Of a DNA stretch of 64,000 bases, positions 16,288 to 28,200 are shown one piece after another. The notes below the pieces were generated by a model. The model was not told the origin of the DNA. It searched no databases and was given only the letters and a program-made list of their open reading frames with translations. A program made the translations under genes and the position numbers. The DNA comes from Verrucomicrobiota bacterium (GTDB lineage: Bacteria > Verrucomicrobiota > Verrucomicrobiia > Limisphaerales > JACRJY01). The stretch's first letter is position 1. Each line of letters begins with the position of its first letter. The DNA is taken from the NCBI GenBank assembly GCA_016235585.1, contig JACRJY010000037.1, positions 1-64,000 of the forward strand. The letters run 5' to 3'.

Positions 16288-16797
16288 CTACGGCACCAGT
16301 TCCTTCGTCATCACAAAGTCATCCATCACGAAGCCGCCGCCGATGTCCACGCACACGGATTCCGCGACGGTGTAGCCGTTGCGCTGATACGCGGCGATGG
16401 CCTTGGTGTTGCGTTTGTTGACCGAGAGAATCAGCCGCCGCGCGCCGAGCGTGCGCGCCGCGTCCTCGCAATGCCGCAACAGCCGGCTGCCCAGTCCGCG
16501 CCCGTGGCACGCAGGCAGAAGGTAAAGCTTGTGCAGCTTGAAAACCCCCGGCTTCTCCGCCGGCCCGTAGGACGCGAAGCCGACGGATTCTTCACCGACG
16601 AACAGGCATTCGTAACGGATGCTCTTGGCGTGAATCTCCTCCCGCAGCGTGTCGAGCGCATACATCCGCGCCAGCATGAATTCAATCTGCGTCGGGGAAA
16701 TGATGCCGGGATAATGCGCACGCCAGATGACGCCGGCCAGCCGCACGATGGCCGGCAAATCCTCCTCTGTGGCGGGGCGAATGCGGGCGTCGCTCAT
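16288..16797 (-). CDS. GNAT-family N-acetyltransferase
   Basis: The 169-residue protein has the GNAT acetyl-CoA loop CHGRGLGSRLLRHCEDAA and the following LGARRLILSVNKRNTKAIAAYQRNGY segment, where N and Y are typical of motif B. The N-terminal IRPATEEDLPAIVRLA is also usual. Substrate unknown. The start codon lies 7 bp after the larA-like stop, so the two genes are probably co-transcribed. Confidence 0.88.
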   Translation of the reverse strand: MSDARIRPATEEDLPAIVRLAGVIWRAHYPGIISPTQIEFMLARMYALDTLREEIHAKSIRYECLFVGEESVGFASYGPAEKPGVFKLHKLYLLPACHGRGLGSRLLRHCEDAARTLGARRLILSVNKRNTKAIAAYQRNGYTVAESVCVDIGGGFVMDDFVMTKELVP

Positions 16798-16804
16798 GGC
16801 GGAA

Positions 16805-18067
16805 TCACGCCAGATACGGAATCGTCAGCGGCCCCTGCGGCAGCACGGCCACGCGCGCGGCGGGGCCGAGTTTTTCCAGTTCGGCCTTCACGGTCACGGC
16901 GATGTCGCGGCAGGGCGCGAGATGTGCGGCGCGGAGGACTTCATCCGAAAGCGAACTGTGGACGAGCACTTTCGCCCGGCGCTGGATGAGCGCCTGGATT
17001 TGCGCCTGCCACTGTTCCGGCTTCACGAAGCCGGGCGTGGCGAGCATCCCCAGGATTTCCTCCGGGCTGGACGCGCTGCGGAGCAGTTTGTCCAGCGGGC
17101 TGCCCGCCGGGACGCCCTCGCTGCACTCGCACGCGAGAATCAGCGTGCCGCCCGACTTGAGGATGCGCGCGCCCGCGCTCATGCCCTTCACGCCCTGATA
17201 GAGGTTCATGTCGAGCGGATAGCCGCTGTTCGTCGTCACCACCACGTCGAATGGCGAGGCCACCCTCTGCATCGCGGATTTACGGACGAACTCTGTGCCC
17301 ACCTTGTGCGCCGCGAGCAAATCGCCCGCGAACACGCCGGTGATCTGCCGCTGCTCGTTGAGCGTGACATTGAGCAAAAAACTCGGCCCGCAGCGCAGCG
17401 CGAGGTCGCGCAGTTCCTCCCAGAGCGGGTTGCCGTCGTTGACGCCGAAGACGGCGCGCGGGTCGCCGATGTTTTTCGCGCCGTGGTTGCTCATCACCGT
17501 CTTCAACCCCGCGACGCCCGGCACCAGCCCCTTCGGCCCGCCGCTGAACCCGGCGAAGAAATGCGGCTCGATGAACCCGGTGGGAATGCGGATGTCCGCC
17601 TCGACGGCGATTTTGTTGACCAGCGCGGGCGTGCCGTCGCGCGTCGTGCCGAGCTGCACGAGCGCGGCGGGGTCTTCGCAGTCGTGGTTCACGACGCGGT
17701 AGTTTTTCAGCAACTCCGCGCCGAGCATCTTCTCCAGTTCGGCGGGCGTGTTGGGCCGGTGCGTGCCGAGCTGGTTGAGCAGCGTGATGTTTTCGCGCGG
17801 GACGTGCGCGAGGCGCTCCAGCAGCCATGGAAGAATGCGGTCGTTCGGCGTGGCGCGCGTGATGTCGGTGAAGGTAATGCACACGCGGTCGGTGGGCTTG
17901 ACCACCTCACGCAATGGGCGCGCGCCGATGGGCTGATCGAGCGCCGCGAGCACGGCGGCCTTTTCATCCGGCAGGCCGGGATTGTGCGCCGGCTCGATGA
18001 CCGTGGTGCGGCCCTCGGGAAACTCGACGGGCAGATGGCCGCGTCCGTAGGCAAGGTTGATTTTCAT
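16805..18067 (-). CDS. larA: Lactate racemase-like protein (LarA/DUF2088)
   Basis: LarA racemises lactate or other 2-hydroxyacids using a nickel-pincer (NPN) cofactor bound to a Lys. The family motifs are visible: FTDITRATPND near residue 75, LGTHRP, then PHFFAGFSGGPKGLVPG, which carries the cofactor Lys and a ligand His. The C-terminal domain follows (MQRVASPFDVVVTTNSGYPLD, LHSSLS-type end). From the ATG at 18067 the protein has 420 residues, normal for LarA; an ATG at 18115 would add a non-conserved tail. No larB, larC or larE is in the window, so the true substrate may be another 2-hydroxyacid. Confidence 0.83.
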   Translation of the reverse strand: MKINLAYGRGHLPVEFPEGRTTVIEPAHNPGLPDEKAAVLAALDQPIGARPLREVVKPTDRVCITFTDITRATPNDRILPWLLERLAHVPRENITLLNQLGTHRPNTPAELEKMLGAELLKNYRVVNHDCEDPAALVQLGTTRDGTPALVNKIAVEADIRIPTGFIEPHFFAGFSGGPKGLVPGVAGLKTVMSNHGAKNIGDPRAVFGVNDGNPLWEELRDLALRCGPSFLLNVTLNEQRQITGVFAGDLLAAHKVGTEFVRKSAMQRVASPFDVVVTTNSGYPLDMNLYQGVKGMSAGARILKSGGTLILACECSEGVPAGSPLDKLLRSASSPEEILGMLATPGFVKPEQWQAQIQALIQRRAKVLVHSSLSDEVLRAAHLAPCRDIAVTVKAELEKLGPAARVAVLPQGPLTIPYLA

Positions 18068-18187
18068 GAACAAACAAGTGCGAGCCAATAAACACCAATC
18101 CCGCACGGCGGCCAAGGATTTTGCAGCGTGTGGAGTGCGGCTAGTTCTCGCCGCTCTCTAAAATCACAGACAGGCGCGACGCCTGTT

Positions 18188-20791
18188 CTACGGTTTCACC
18201 GTGGCGATGACCAGTGCGTCGGACCGCAGGTATTTTTGTGCAACCGCCTTGATTTCCTCCAGCGTCACGGCGTGGTAGCGCGCATCCTCGGTGTCGCCGT
18301 TTGCGAAGCCGAGTCCGTAAAGTTCGTCGAGCGCGGTGGCGCTGGCGAGGCTGCCAATGTCCTGGCGGGAGATTTTCTTCTGCCCGATCAGCTTGGCCTT
18401 GGCGCGGCTCAATTCCTCTGCGCTCAAGCCTTCGGTGCGGAGCAGTTCGGCCTCCTTGAGCATCTCCGCCTCGACCTGCGCGAGCGTTTCCGGCGCGGTG
18501 CCGGCGTAGAAATAAAAGCTGCCGGGCGCGAGGCCGAGCATGAGTCGCGCGCCGACGTAGTAGGCCAATCCAAGCTTCTCGCGGATACGGAGAAAGAGCC
18601 GCGAGCCGAGGTCGCTGCACGCCTCCTGAATCAACTCCAGCGCAAACCGATCGCTGTCATCCAGCCGCACGCCGGCATAGCCGAGGAGCAGCACGGCCTG
18701 CTTCTTGTCGCGAATCTCCGCGACGCGCCGGATGCCGGCGAGTTGCGATGGGGTGAGATCGAGGCTGGCGTCCACCGGTGCTTTGGCGCGCGGCCAGTTG
18801 CCGAAGGTTTTCTCCACCACAGCCCGGATGTCGGCGGTGTTCACGTCGCCGTAGATGGCGAACACGCAGTTGTCCGGCGTGGCGAGGCGCGCATGGAATT
18901 CATGCAGATGCGCGGGCTGAATTTTCGCGAGGCTTTCCTCGGTGCCGTAGGAGTCGCGTCCGTAGCCGCGCTCGCCGAACAGCGCGCGACGCATGGCAAC
19001 AATGCCACTCTGCAAAATCTGGTCGCGCTGCGACGCAAGCTGCGCGATTTGAACCTCCCGCTCGCGTTCCAGCGCCTCGGCGGGAAAGGTCGGATTCAAA
19101 ATCACGTCCGCCGTGAGGCCAAGGCCGGTGGCGAAATCGCTGCTCAACACCTCGGTGTAGACGCCGAAGCTGTTGTTGCCGGCATAGGTGTCGATGCTCC
19201 CGCCCGCGCTCTCGATCTCCGTCGCAATCTGCTCGGCATTGCGGGTGCGCGTGCCTTTCAGCATCAATTTCGCGAGCAGGAGAGTGATGCCGTTGTTCTC
19301 GGCGGACTCGGCCAGCAGGCCACCCTTGAACACCATGCGGAACTCAACGAACGGCAAACGATGATCTTCTTTCACCAGCAGGCGCAGGCCGTTCGGCAGT
19401 TCAAATATGTGAATCGCGTGGTCGGAGGCTTGATCCGTGGCCAGCACATTCTTCGGCACCGTGCCCTCCGGCAGCAGCGCGTAGAGCGTCTGGTTTTCCG
19501 GCGTGAGGTATTCACGGGCGACGCGCTGCAAGTCCTCCGGCGTGATGCGCCGCACTGCCGCGAGATAGCGCTGCGAAAAATTCAAATCGGTCGCGGCCAG
19601 CCAGCACCCGCCCAGATCCGCCGCCTGCCCCTGCATCGTCTTGCGGCTGGCCAGCGTGCCAGCGGTGAACTGCTTCACCGCCTTGGCGAGTTCCGCCGCG
19701 CTCACCGGCTCGCGTTTCATGCGTTCGATTTCCGCCAGCATCGCATCGCGCGCGGCGGCGAATTTGTCCGCGTCCACCACCGCGCTCATGCCGAAGAGGC
19801 CGGCACTGCCGGGGTTGTAAGTCCACGCGTCTGCCGAGTGGGCGAGCGCGAGCTTCTCGCGCACTTGCTGGAACAATCGTGAACTGCGCCCGCTGCCAAG
19901 CAGCGTCGCCAGCACGTCGAGCACCGGCACATCGGGATGGCGCAACTCCGGGATGTGCCAGCTCAAATGAAAATGCCCCAGCTCGATGGGCGCCTCCTCG
20001 ATGACTTCGCGCACGGCCATCTGCTGCGGTTCCTGCGGCAAAACTCCCGGCGGCTGCGGGCGGGCCTTCGCATTGACGAAGGCTTGTTTTATTTGCGCGA
20101 CGACTTCATCGGTCTTCACGTCGCCCGCGACGACGAAGAACAAATTGTTCGGCGCATACCGCGCGCGGTAGTAGCCGGTGATGTTGTCGGGCGTGAGCTG
20201 GTTGAAAATATCCGGCAGTCCGATGATGGGAAAGCGATACGGGCTTTTGGTGTAGGCCACTTCAAAGAGCCGCTTGCCCGCGCGACGATGCGGATCGTCG
20301 TGGCCCATGTCCATCTCGCGGCGGATGACGTCGAGTTCCTTCGCCAGTTCATCGGCGGGCAGCGTGGCGTGCTGCATGATGTCGCAGAGGATGTCCACCG
20401 CCGTGCGCGCACCGGTGTTCGGCACGTCAATGTGATACACCGTGCGGTCGAAGCTCGTGTAGGCGTTCATGTAGCCGCCGGCCTCCTGCACTTCCTGGTC
20501 AATGCGGCTCGCGGGCCGCGTCGTCGTGCCCTTGAAGAGCATATGCTCCAGAACGTGCGAAAGCCCCGCGCCGAGCCACGCGCCCTCGTGGATGCTGCCG
20601 GTCTGCGCCCACGCCTGCGCCGAGACAACCGGCGCACTGTGATCCTCGCGCACGATGATGATGAGGCCGTTTTCCAGCGTCGTCACCCTGGTCGCGGGAG
20701 GCAAAGACGGGATGACTTGATCGCCATTGCAGCCGGTAGGAGAGACAACGGAGGCGGGGGAGTTTGTTTCGACTCGCTTCATGAAATGCAA
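18188..20791 (-). CDS. M16-family zinc peptidase, two-domain single chain
   Basis: The 867-residue protein contains two M16 halves. The first has the inverted zinc motif HVLEH (His79, Glu82, His83) in SHVLEHMLFKGTT and a downstream ELDVIRREMDMGHDD that supplies the third ligand Glu. The second half (IFELPNGLRLLVKEDHRLPF) lacks HxxEH and is the expected non-catalytic partner. No clear signal peptide is seen, so its place is uncertain; many homologues are periplasmic. It starts 9 bp after the Minf_1886-type gene on the same strand. Confidence 0.92.
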   Translation of the reverse strand: MHFMKRVETNSPASVVSPTGCNGDQVIPSLPPATRVTTLENGLIIIVREDHSAPVVSAQAWAQTGSIHEGAWLGAGLSHVLEHMLFKGTTTRPASRIDQEVQEAGGYMNAYTSFDRTVYHIDVPNTGARTAVDILCDIMQHATLPADELAKELDVIRREMDMGHDDPHRRAGKRLFEVAYTKSPYRFPIIGLPDIFNQLTPDNITGYYRARYAPNNLFFVVAGDVKTDEVVAQIKQAFVNAKARPQPPGVLPQEPQQMAVREVIEEAPIELGHFHLSWHIPELRHPDVPVLDVLATLLGSGRSSRLFQQVREKLALAHSADAWTYNPGSAGLFGMSAVVDADKFAAARDAMLAEIERMKREPVSAAELAKAVKQFTAGTLASRKTMQGQAADLGGCWLAATDLNFSQRYLAAVRRITPEDLQRVAREYLTPENQTLYALLPEGTVPKNVLATDQASDHAIHIFELPNGLRLLVKEDHRLPFVEFRMVFKGGLLAESAENNGITLLLAKLMLKGTRTRNAEQIATEIESAGGSIDTYAGNNSFGVYTEVLSSDFATGLGLTADVILNPTFPAEALEREREVQIAQLASQRDQILQSGIVAMRRALFGERGYGRDSYGTEESLAKIQPAHLHEFHARLATPDNCVFAIYGDVNTADIRAVVEKTFGNWPRAKAPVDASLDLTPSQLAGIRRVAEIRDKKQAVLLLGYAGVRLDDSDRFALELIQEACSDLGSRLFLRIREKLGLAYYVGARLMLGLAPGSFYFYAGTAPETLAQVEAEMLKEAELLRTEGLSAEELSRAKAKLIGQKKISRQDIGSLASATALDELYGLGFANGDTEDARYHAVTLEEIKAVAQKYLRSDALVIATVKP

Positions 20792-20800
20792 AACGGACGG

Positions 20801-21232
20801 TCAGGAACTGGCAGGCTTGGCGTCCGGCTCGGCAACGCGCAATCTGGACTTGGGAAGAAACGGCCTGCGAAACGCCTCCTCAAAATCATACCCGCCCTTG
20901 AAATCCTCGCGGCTGTCCGTCTCGGTTTTGCCGAGCAGGCTGTTGTCCACCATGTTGAAGACCAGTTCGCCAAAATCCTCGCAGCGGCGCACGCCCCACT
21001 CGTCCAGCACCGTCAGCGTCATCGGGCCGAACTGCTCCAACGCAAACTGGCGGATGCCGCCGAGCAGCTCCTGCCCGGTCACGTGGCGGAACTCGCCCTT
21101 GGTGCTCTTGAGAGCAATCTTCTGGGTGTAGTCGAGCGCCTCGCGCACAAAGAAGTAGGCCTCGCGCGTGTAGCGCGGGTCTTTGGCGACAATCTTTTCG
21201 AGGACTTCGTCAACGTTGAGCGACGGTTGCAT
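20801..21232 (-). CDS. Minf_1886-family protein
   Basis: The 143-residue protein matches the Minf_1886 family, found almost only in Verrucomicrobia and Planctomycetes. It has the opening LNVDEVLEKIVAKDPRYTREAYFFV, the GGIRQFALEQFGPM block, LDEWGVRRCEDFGELVFNMVD and the short C-terminal tail. Function is unknown. It follows a tiny membrane-protein gene by 3 bp and precedes the M16 peptidase gene by 9 bp, so the three look like one operon. Recall-based family match, fairly sure. Confidence 0.8.
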   Translation of the reverse strand: MQPSLNVDEVLEKIVAKDPRYTREAYFFVREALDYTQKIALKSTKGEFRHVTGQELLGGIRQFALEQFGPMTLTVLDEWGVRRCEDFGELVFNMVDNSLLGKTETDSREDFKGGYDFEEAFRRPFLPKSRLRVAEPDAKPASS

Positions 21233-21235
21233 GAT

Positions 21236-21373
21236 TTATCGTGCGGACTCGGCCGATGGGTTCGACGCCGCGGATGGTTTCGCCGTGCGGTAAATTTTCA
21301 CCGCCCAGCCCGTGAGCAGGAGAAAAACTACCATCGCCAGCACCAACTGTTCCTGCCGGGTCAATCGCACCAT
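21236..21373 (-). CDS. 45-residue single-pass membrane protein
   Basis: Starting at an ATG at 21373, the frame gives MVRLTRQEQLVLAMVVFLLL, then TGWAVKIYRT and a short Ala/Ser/Pro-rich tail, ending at TAA 21236-21238. The N-terminal LTRQEQLVL followed by a membrane helix resembles the start of ComEA-like and other small Verrucomicrobia membrane proteins, but no helix-hairpin-helix domain follows. It ends 3 bp before the Minf_1886 gene, in the same direction. Probably a real small gene in the operon; function unknown. Confidence 0.5.
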   Translation of the reverse strand: MVRLTRQEQLVLAMVVFLLLTGWAVKIYRTAKPSAASNPSAESAR

Positions 21374-21443
21374 GCGCGGAATGTAAGTTGAGCCGGGTCG
21401 TTCCACAATGGAGAGTTATTCACGGAAGGCGCGGCGACAAAGC

Positions 21444-21547
21444 AGTGGGACAGGCATCCTGCCTGTCCAGTGGCGCGCACAAACGTCCGCCCGGCCACGC
21501 AACCGCAAGCATGCCCAACCGGACAGGCGGGACGCCTGTCCCACTAC
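21444..21547. repeat. BIME-like element C1 (GTGGGACAGGC family)
   Basis: The left end AGTGGGACAGGC and right end GCCTGTCCCACTAC are complements. Each end is itself a hairpin (GGACAGGCATCCTGCCTGTCC on the left, GGACAGGCGGGACGCCTGTCC on the right, 21 bp each with a short loop). Total about 104 bp. A close relative is C2 at 30105-30210. It lies in the 195-bp gap between the small membrane-protein gene and leuS, where no gene is seen. Confidence 0.85.
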
Positions 21548-21568
21548 CAAACGAATCATCGAGAACAA

Positions 21569-24556
<2,988 letters not shown>

Positions 24557-24653
24557 AGAGCCGGGGATAGTGCGGAAAGTGGGGGCAGCGGGCAATCGCG
24601 ATTTCACGCGCCCTTCCTCTGCGGGCGCATCTGGGCTGCACACACACACACGT

Positions 24654-24760
24654 GTAGCGCCGCCGTCCTCGGCGGCGGGTTGACGGGGCGTCCGCGCCCC
24701 GTGAATCGGGACTGGCCGCGAGACGCGGCCAAAACCCGCCGGCGCAGACGCCGGCGCTAC
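24654..24760. repeat. BIME-like element D (GTAGCGCCG family)
   Basis: The left end GTAGCGCCGCCGTCCTCGGC (continuing GGCGGGTT, to 24681) and right end AACCCGCCGGCG...GCCGGCGCTAC (24733-24760) are imperfect 28-bp inverted repeats. Between them lie two more hairpins, GGGGCGTCCGCGCCCC and GGCCGCGAGACGCGGCC, so the element can fold into four stems in 107 bp. The GTAG head is the tetranucleotide seen in REP sequences. It fills most of the gap 24557-24835 before the VanZ-like gene. Confidence 0.85.
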
Positions 24761-24835
24761 CGGGGCGGCCCGGATGCGCCGCGCCCCTGCGTTTTGGTTT
24801 TACATCCGCGCGTGAATTCAGTGTGGTTGGAACTC

Positions 24836-25810
24836 ATGTCTGCGCCGCCCGAATGCCCGCCCCGCCGCCTGCGTCCGCGCCCGCGCGTGCTGCTGGCACT
24901 CGCGGTCATCGCGGGCAGTCTGCCGCTGTTCCTCTGGCCAGTGCGTTTCGCGGTGGACGCCGCGTTCTGGGAACGGCTCATGGACGCGGCGCACCTGCCG
25001 TTCTTCGCAGGCGTGACGCTGGTTTTCTTCACGCTGCTGGGCGGCGGCAAAATATACAGCCTGCGACCTGCCGCTCTGGCCGCACTTGCCACCACGGCGC
25101 TGGCGGCGTTCATTGAATGGCTGCAGCCGCACTTTGGCCGCACGGAGAGTGTTGAGGATTTTCGGAACGGCGTGTTCGGCATCGTCATCGCGGCGGGTGC
25201 GCTCACGCTGTTCTCGTTCAAAAAAGGAAAATGGCCGTGGCTGGTCTTGGGCGCGGGTGCGGCGGCTTTGATATGTGTCGCCACGCAGCCGGCGTGGCAG
25301 GAATGGCGCGGCCTCGTGTGGCGGCAAAACAATTTCCCGCTGCTCGGTGATTTTGAATCCGAGACCGAGCTGCACCTCTGGCGGCCCCAGGGCGGCGCGG
25401 CGAAGTCGCCCTCAACCGCCAGCCTCGCCGCCGGACACGCCACGCACGGCGGCAAGAGTCTGCACGTGAAAGCCGGCGCGGGCTCATGGGCGGGCGTGAG
25501 CTACTCGGCGGGCGACAAGGATTGGAGCGGACGCCGCGCGCTGGCGTGGAGCGTGTTCAATCCCGGCGCGGCGTTCACGTTGAGCCTGCGGATTGATGAC
25601 GATGGCGACTGTGAGCGCGCCGGCCAGCGTTACACTGACGGTTTCACAGTCAAGCCGGGCTGGAACCATTTTCAAGTTCCGCTGGCTGACATCGAGCACG
25701 GGCCACGAACGCGAAAGTTAAACTTGAAGGCCATCCGCCGCGCCGCGTTTTTCACCGGCGAGCGCGAGCCGGCGCGGGAATTTTTTCTGGATTACGTCCG
25801 GCTGGAGTGA
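24836..25810 (+). CDS. VanZ-like membrane protein with C-terminal carbohydrate-binding-like domain
   Basis: From ATG 24836 the protein has 324 residues. Residues 20-140 form four membrane segments of the VanZ-like type, including LPFFAGVTLVFFTLLGG, LAAFIEWLQPHFGRTESVEDFRNGVFGI (the E-x-x-Q and D-x-x-x-N pattern typical of VanZ) and a third helix. After a linker, residues 170-324 form an all-beta domain (NFPLLGDFESETELHLW..., WNHFQVPLADIE, REFFLDYVRLE) of galactose-binding/CIA30 type. The combination is uncommon and suggests a cell-envelope role. It converges with the histidine-kinase gene. No neighbour shares its function clearly. Confidence 0.75.
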   Translation: MSAPPECPPRRLRPRPRVLLALAVIAGSLPLFLWPVRFAVDAAFWERLMDAAHLPFFAGVTLVFFTLLGGGKIYSLRPAALAALATTALAAFIEWLQPHFGRTESVEDFRNGVFGIVIAAGALTLFSFKKGKWPWLVLGAGAAALICVATQPAWQEWRGLVWRQNNFPLLGDFESETELHLWRPQGGAAKSPSTASLAAGHATHGGKSLHVKAGAGSWAGVSYSAGDKDWSGRRALAWSVFNPGAAFTLSLRIDDDGDCERAGQRYTDGFTVKPGWNHFQVPLADIEHGPRTRKLNLKAIRRAAFFTGEREPAREFFLDYVRLE

Positions 25811-25813
25811 GCA

Positions 25814-25911
25814 ACCACGGAAAGCACGGAGCACACGGAACTGAAATTGGTTTCCAAGCGCGGACGCTGCCTGCTTTCTTTCCGTGTCTTCAGTGTGCTC
25901 CGTGGTTCGGC
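25814..25911. repeat. Nonamer palindrome between convergent genes
   Basis: The left arm (ACCACGGAAAGCACGGAGCA and on) and the right arm (TTTCCGTGTC...GTGCTCCGTGGTT) are inverted copies. The right arm supplies the last codons (NHGAH) and stop of the histidine-kinase gene. The stem lies between convergent genes and could act as a bidirectional terminator, which is inference. Confidence 0.75.
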
Positions 25912-27347
25912 ATTTCCCCGCCCGGCAGCCGCACGGTGAAGGTCGCGCCCGCGCCGGGCTGGCCCGCCGCCGTGAGTTCACCGCCGTGCGCGTCCACGAC
26001 GGCCTTGCAGATGGAGAGGCCCAGCCCCGCGTGGCCGGTGCCGCCGGTGCGCGACTTGTCGCCGCGATAGAACCGCTCGAAGACGTGCGGCAAATCCCCG
26101 GCGGGAATCCCCGGCCCCGTATCCGCCACCGTGACGGTGACGGAACCGTTCTGCCGCGCGCCGGTGATGCGGATTTCCCCGCCGGCGCGGTTGTATTGCA
26201 CGGCGTTGGAGAGAAGGTTCATGAAAACCTGGGCGAGCCGCTCGCCGTCGGCGGTGCATTTCAGTTCGGGCACTTCGCAGTGGAGTTTCAATCCATGATG
26301 CTCGGCGAGCGGGCGGATCATTTCCACGCAGTCCCGCAACGTGACGGCGAGGTCGAGCGGTTCGCGCTTGAGGGCGTCGTGGCCCGCGTCGAGCCGGGCG
26401 AGCTGGAGCAGCGTCTTGATGAGGCGGCGCATCCGCTGCGCGGCGCGCTGGCAGGCTTCGAGCGACTCGCGATATTCCTCCGGGGCGCGCTCGCGGGCGA
26501 GGGCGGACTGTGTGTGCGTGAGAATCACCGTGACGGGCGTGCGGAGTTCATGCGCGGCGTCGGAGGTGAAGCGGCGCTGCTGCTCGATGGATTTTTCCAG
26601 CTCGTCGAACGTGTGGTTGAGCACGCCGCCGAGCCGGCCCAGTTCGCTGCGTGTCTCGGCCACGTCAATGCGGTGGCCATGTTTGCCGCGCGCGATTTCA
26701 TCCGCCGCCGCGCTGATGGCGGCGATGGGGCGGATGGCGCGCCCGGCCATCCACCAGCCGCCGGCGAGGCCGAGCGCGAGCACGCCCGCGCCGGCGGCGG
26801 CGAGCTGCCAGGCCAGCCGGCTCAATTCTTTTTCAATGTTCGCGGTGGAAGTGCCGATGAGCACGGTGGTGCCGCTGGGAATCAGGTGAACCAGCTCGCG
26901 GAACCCATCCCGCGCACGCATCGGATTTTCGGCGGACACCTCGCTGCGCTCCGGGTAAGGAACCGCCGCCGGCGCCCCGGCGGACTGGGTGGCAATTTCA
27001 CGCTCCGATGTCCAGACGACGTAGTAGAACTGCCCGCTTTCGACCCGGTCGGAATACGGCACCATCCGGCCCGCCGCGTCCTCGAGCGGCCAGCGCTCGC
27101 CGCGCCGGGTTTCGCCGCGCGGCTCGCCCGGCTCGGCCCGGCGCGGGAGGTTGGGCGGGGGCGCGACCCGGGGCAGGATGGGCGTGAGCAGGGTTTGCAA
27201 TTCCCGATCCACCTCGCGCAGCCGCGCACTTCGCTCGAAGTGATAAAACCCGATGGTCAGCCCCGCCACGGCGGCGGCGAGCAGCGCCCCGTGCCAGAGC
27301 TGGATTTGCCAGCGGATGGAATTAAGAATCATCGCCGCCTCATTCAA
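25890..27347 (-). CDS. Sensor histidine kinase (OmpR-partner type)
   Basis: Membrane sensor of 485 residues. A membrane helix (LWHGALLAAAVAGLTIGFYHF) is followed by a periplasmic part of about 130 residues, a second helix near residue 165 and a HAMP segment. The HisKA block FTSDAAHELRTPVTVILTH carries the phospho-His in HELRTP. N, G1 and G2 boxes (LSNAVQYNRAG, VADTGPGIP, GHAGLGLSICKAVVDAHGG) form the ATPase. The last five residues come from a nonamer repeat. The start overlaps the response-regulator stop by 8 bp (or starts at the ATG at 27332), so the pair is translated together. Confidence 0.93.
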   Translation of the reverse strand: MNEAAMILNSIRWQIQLWHGALLAAAVAGLTIGFYHFERSARLREVDRELQTLLTPILPRVAPPPNLPRRAEPGEPRGETRRGERWPLEDAAGRMVPYSDRVESGQFYYVVWTSEREIATQSAGAPAAVPYPERSEVSAENPMRARDGFRELVHLIPSGTTVLIGTSTANIEKELSRLAWQLAAAGAGVLALGLAGGWWMAGRAIRPIAAISAAADEIARGKHGHRIDVAETRSELGRLGGVLNHTFDELEKSIEQQRRFTSDAAHELRTPVTVILTHTQSALARERAPEEYRESLEACQRAAQRMRRLIKTLLQLARLDAGHDALKREPLDLAVTLRDCVEMIRPLAEHHGLKLHCEVPELKCTADGERLAQVFMNLLSNAVQYNRAGGEIRITGARQNGSVTVTVADTGPGIPAGDLPHVFERFYRGDKSRTGGTGHAGLGLSICKAVVDAHGGELTAAGQPGAGATFTVRLPGGEMPNHGAH

Positions 27348-27990
27348 TCACATAGCCCTGCCCGCGCCGCGTGCCGATGAATTCATGGCCGAGCTTCTTC
27401 CGCAAATTCGAGACGTGGACATCAAGCAGGTTGGACAAACTCTCGTCGTTCTCGTCGAAGAGGTGTTCGTAAAGCTCCGTGCGCGACACCACGCTGCCGC
27501 GATGCAGCGCGAGATATTCGAGCAGCGCGTATTCCCGCGCCGTGAGCGTCACCGGCTCGCCGCCGAGCGACACCGTGCGCGCGGCGGTGTTCACCGCCAC
27601 TTCGCCCAGTTCAATCACCGCGCTGGACTGGTTCGCCGTGCGGCGGATGAGCGCGCGAAGGCGGGCGAACAGTTCCATCAGGTCAAACGGCTTCACCACG
27701 TAATCATCCGCGCCCGTGTCGAGGCCGCGCACGCGGTCGCGCGCGGCGTCGCGCGCGGTGAGCAGCAGCACGGGGGTTTTCTTCGACTTGCGGAGGCGGC
27801 GCAGGAGTTCCCAGCCGTCGAGGCGCGGCAGCATCACGTCGAGAAGGATGGCGTCGTAATCCCAATTCTCGGCCTTGTAAAGCCCCTCCTCGCCGTCGGC
27901 GGAAGTGTCCACGGCGTAGCCCTCCTCGCGCAGGGACTTGGCGAGGCCGCGCAGCAGGTCCGGCTCATCTTCAACGACAAGGATACGCAT
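27340..27990 (-). CDS. OmpR/PhoB-family response regulator
   Basis: From ATG 27990 the protein has 216 residues. The receiver has the acidic pair VVEDEPD, the phospho-acceptor Asp51 in AILLDVMLPRLDGWELL, a Thr in VLLLTARD and the Lys of VVKPFD. Residues 125-216 form the winged-helix DNA-binding domain (LTAREYALLEYLALHRGSVVSR, LDVHVSNLRKKLG, IGTRRGQGYVI). A start at 28062 would add a tail that is not part of the receiver fold. It regulates transcription in response to the adjacent kinase; targets are unknown. Confidence 0.94.
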   Translation of the reverse strand: MRILVVEDEPDLLRGLAKSLREEGYAVDTSADGEEGLYKAENWDYDAILLDVMLPRLDGWELLRRLRKSKKTPVLLLTARDAARDRVRGLDTGADDYVVKPFDLMELFARLRALIRRTANQSSAVIELGEVAVNTAARTVSLGGEPVTLTAREYALLEYLALHRGSVVSRTELYEHLFDENDESLSNLLDVHVSNLRKKLGHEFIGTRRGQGYVIE

Positions 27991-28147
27991 ATCGGCAATC
28001 AGCCCGGCGGCCAGCGTGGCAGAGCCGGGCGGGAATTGCAGGCGGTAATTTTCCGCAGTCACGCCGCGACCCTCGCACCGCGAACCTGAAGGGCAGATGA
28101 AGAAGCGCGGGAAGTAATTCCAGAATGGCGGCGCGCTTAATCATGAG

Positions 28148-28173
28148 TTAAGGTTGCGGCGCGCAAAATGCGG
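28148..28173 (+). promoter_or_regulatory. Shared upstream motif, copy 1
   Basis: TTAAGGTTG (28148-28156), a 12-bp spacer and TGCGG (28169-28173). The same two boxes at the same 21-bp offset occur at 30291 and 38473, each just before a gene of the YHYH block. The ATG of the YHYH gene is at 28201. Probably a promoter or regulator site; which sigma factor uses it is not known. Confidence 0.6.
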
Positions 28174-28200
28174 GCATAACAATCTGATGAAAGGCCGTCC

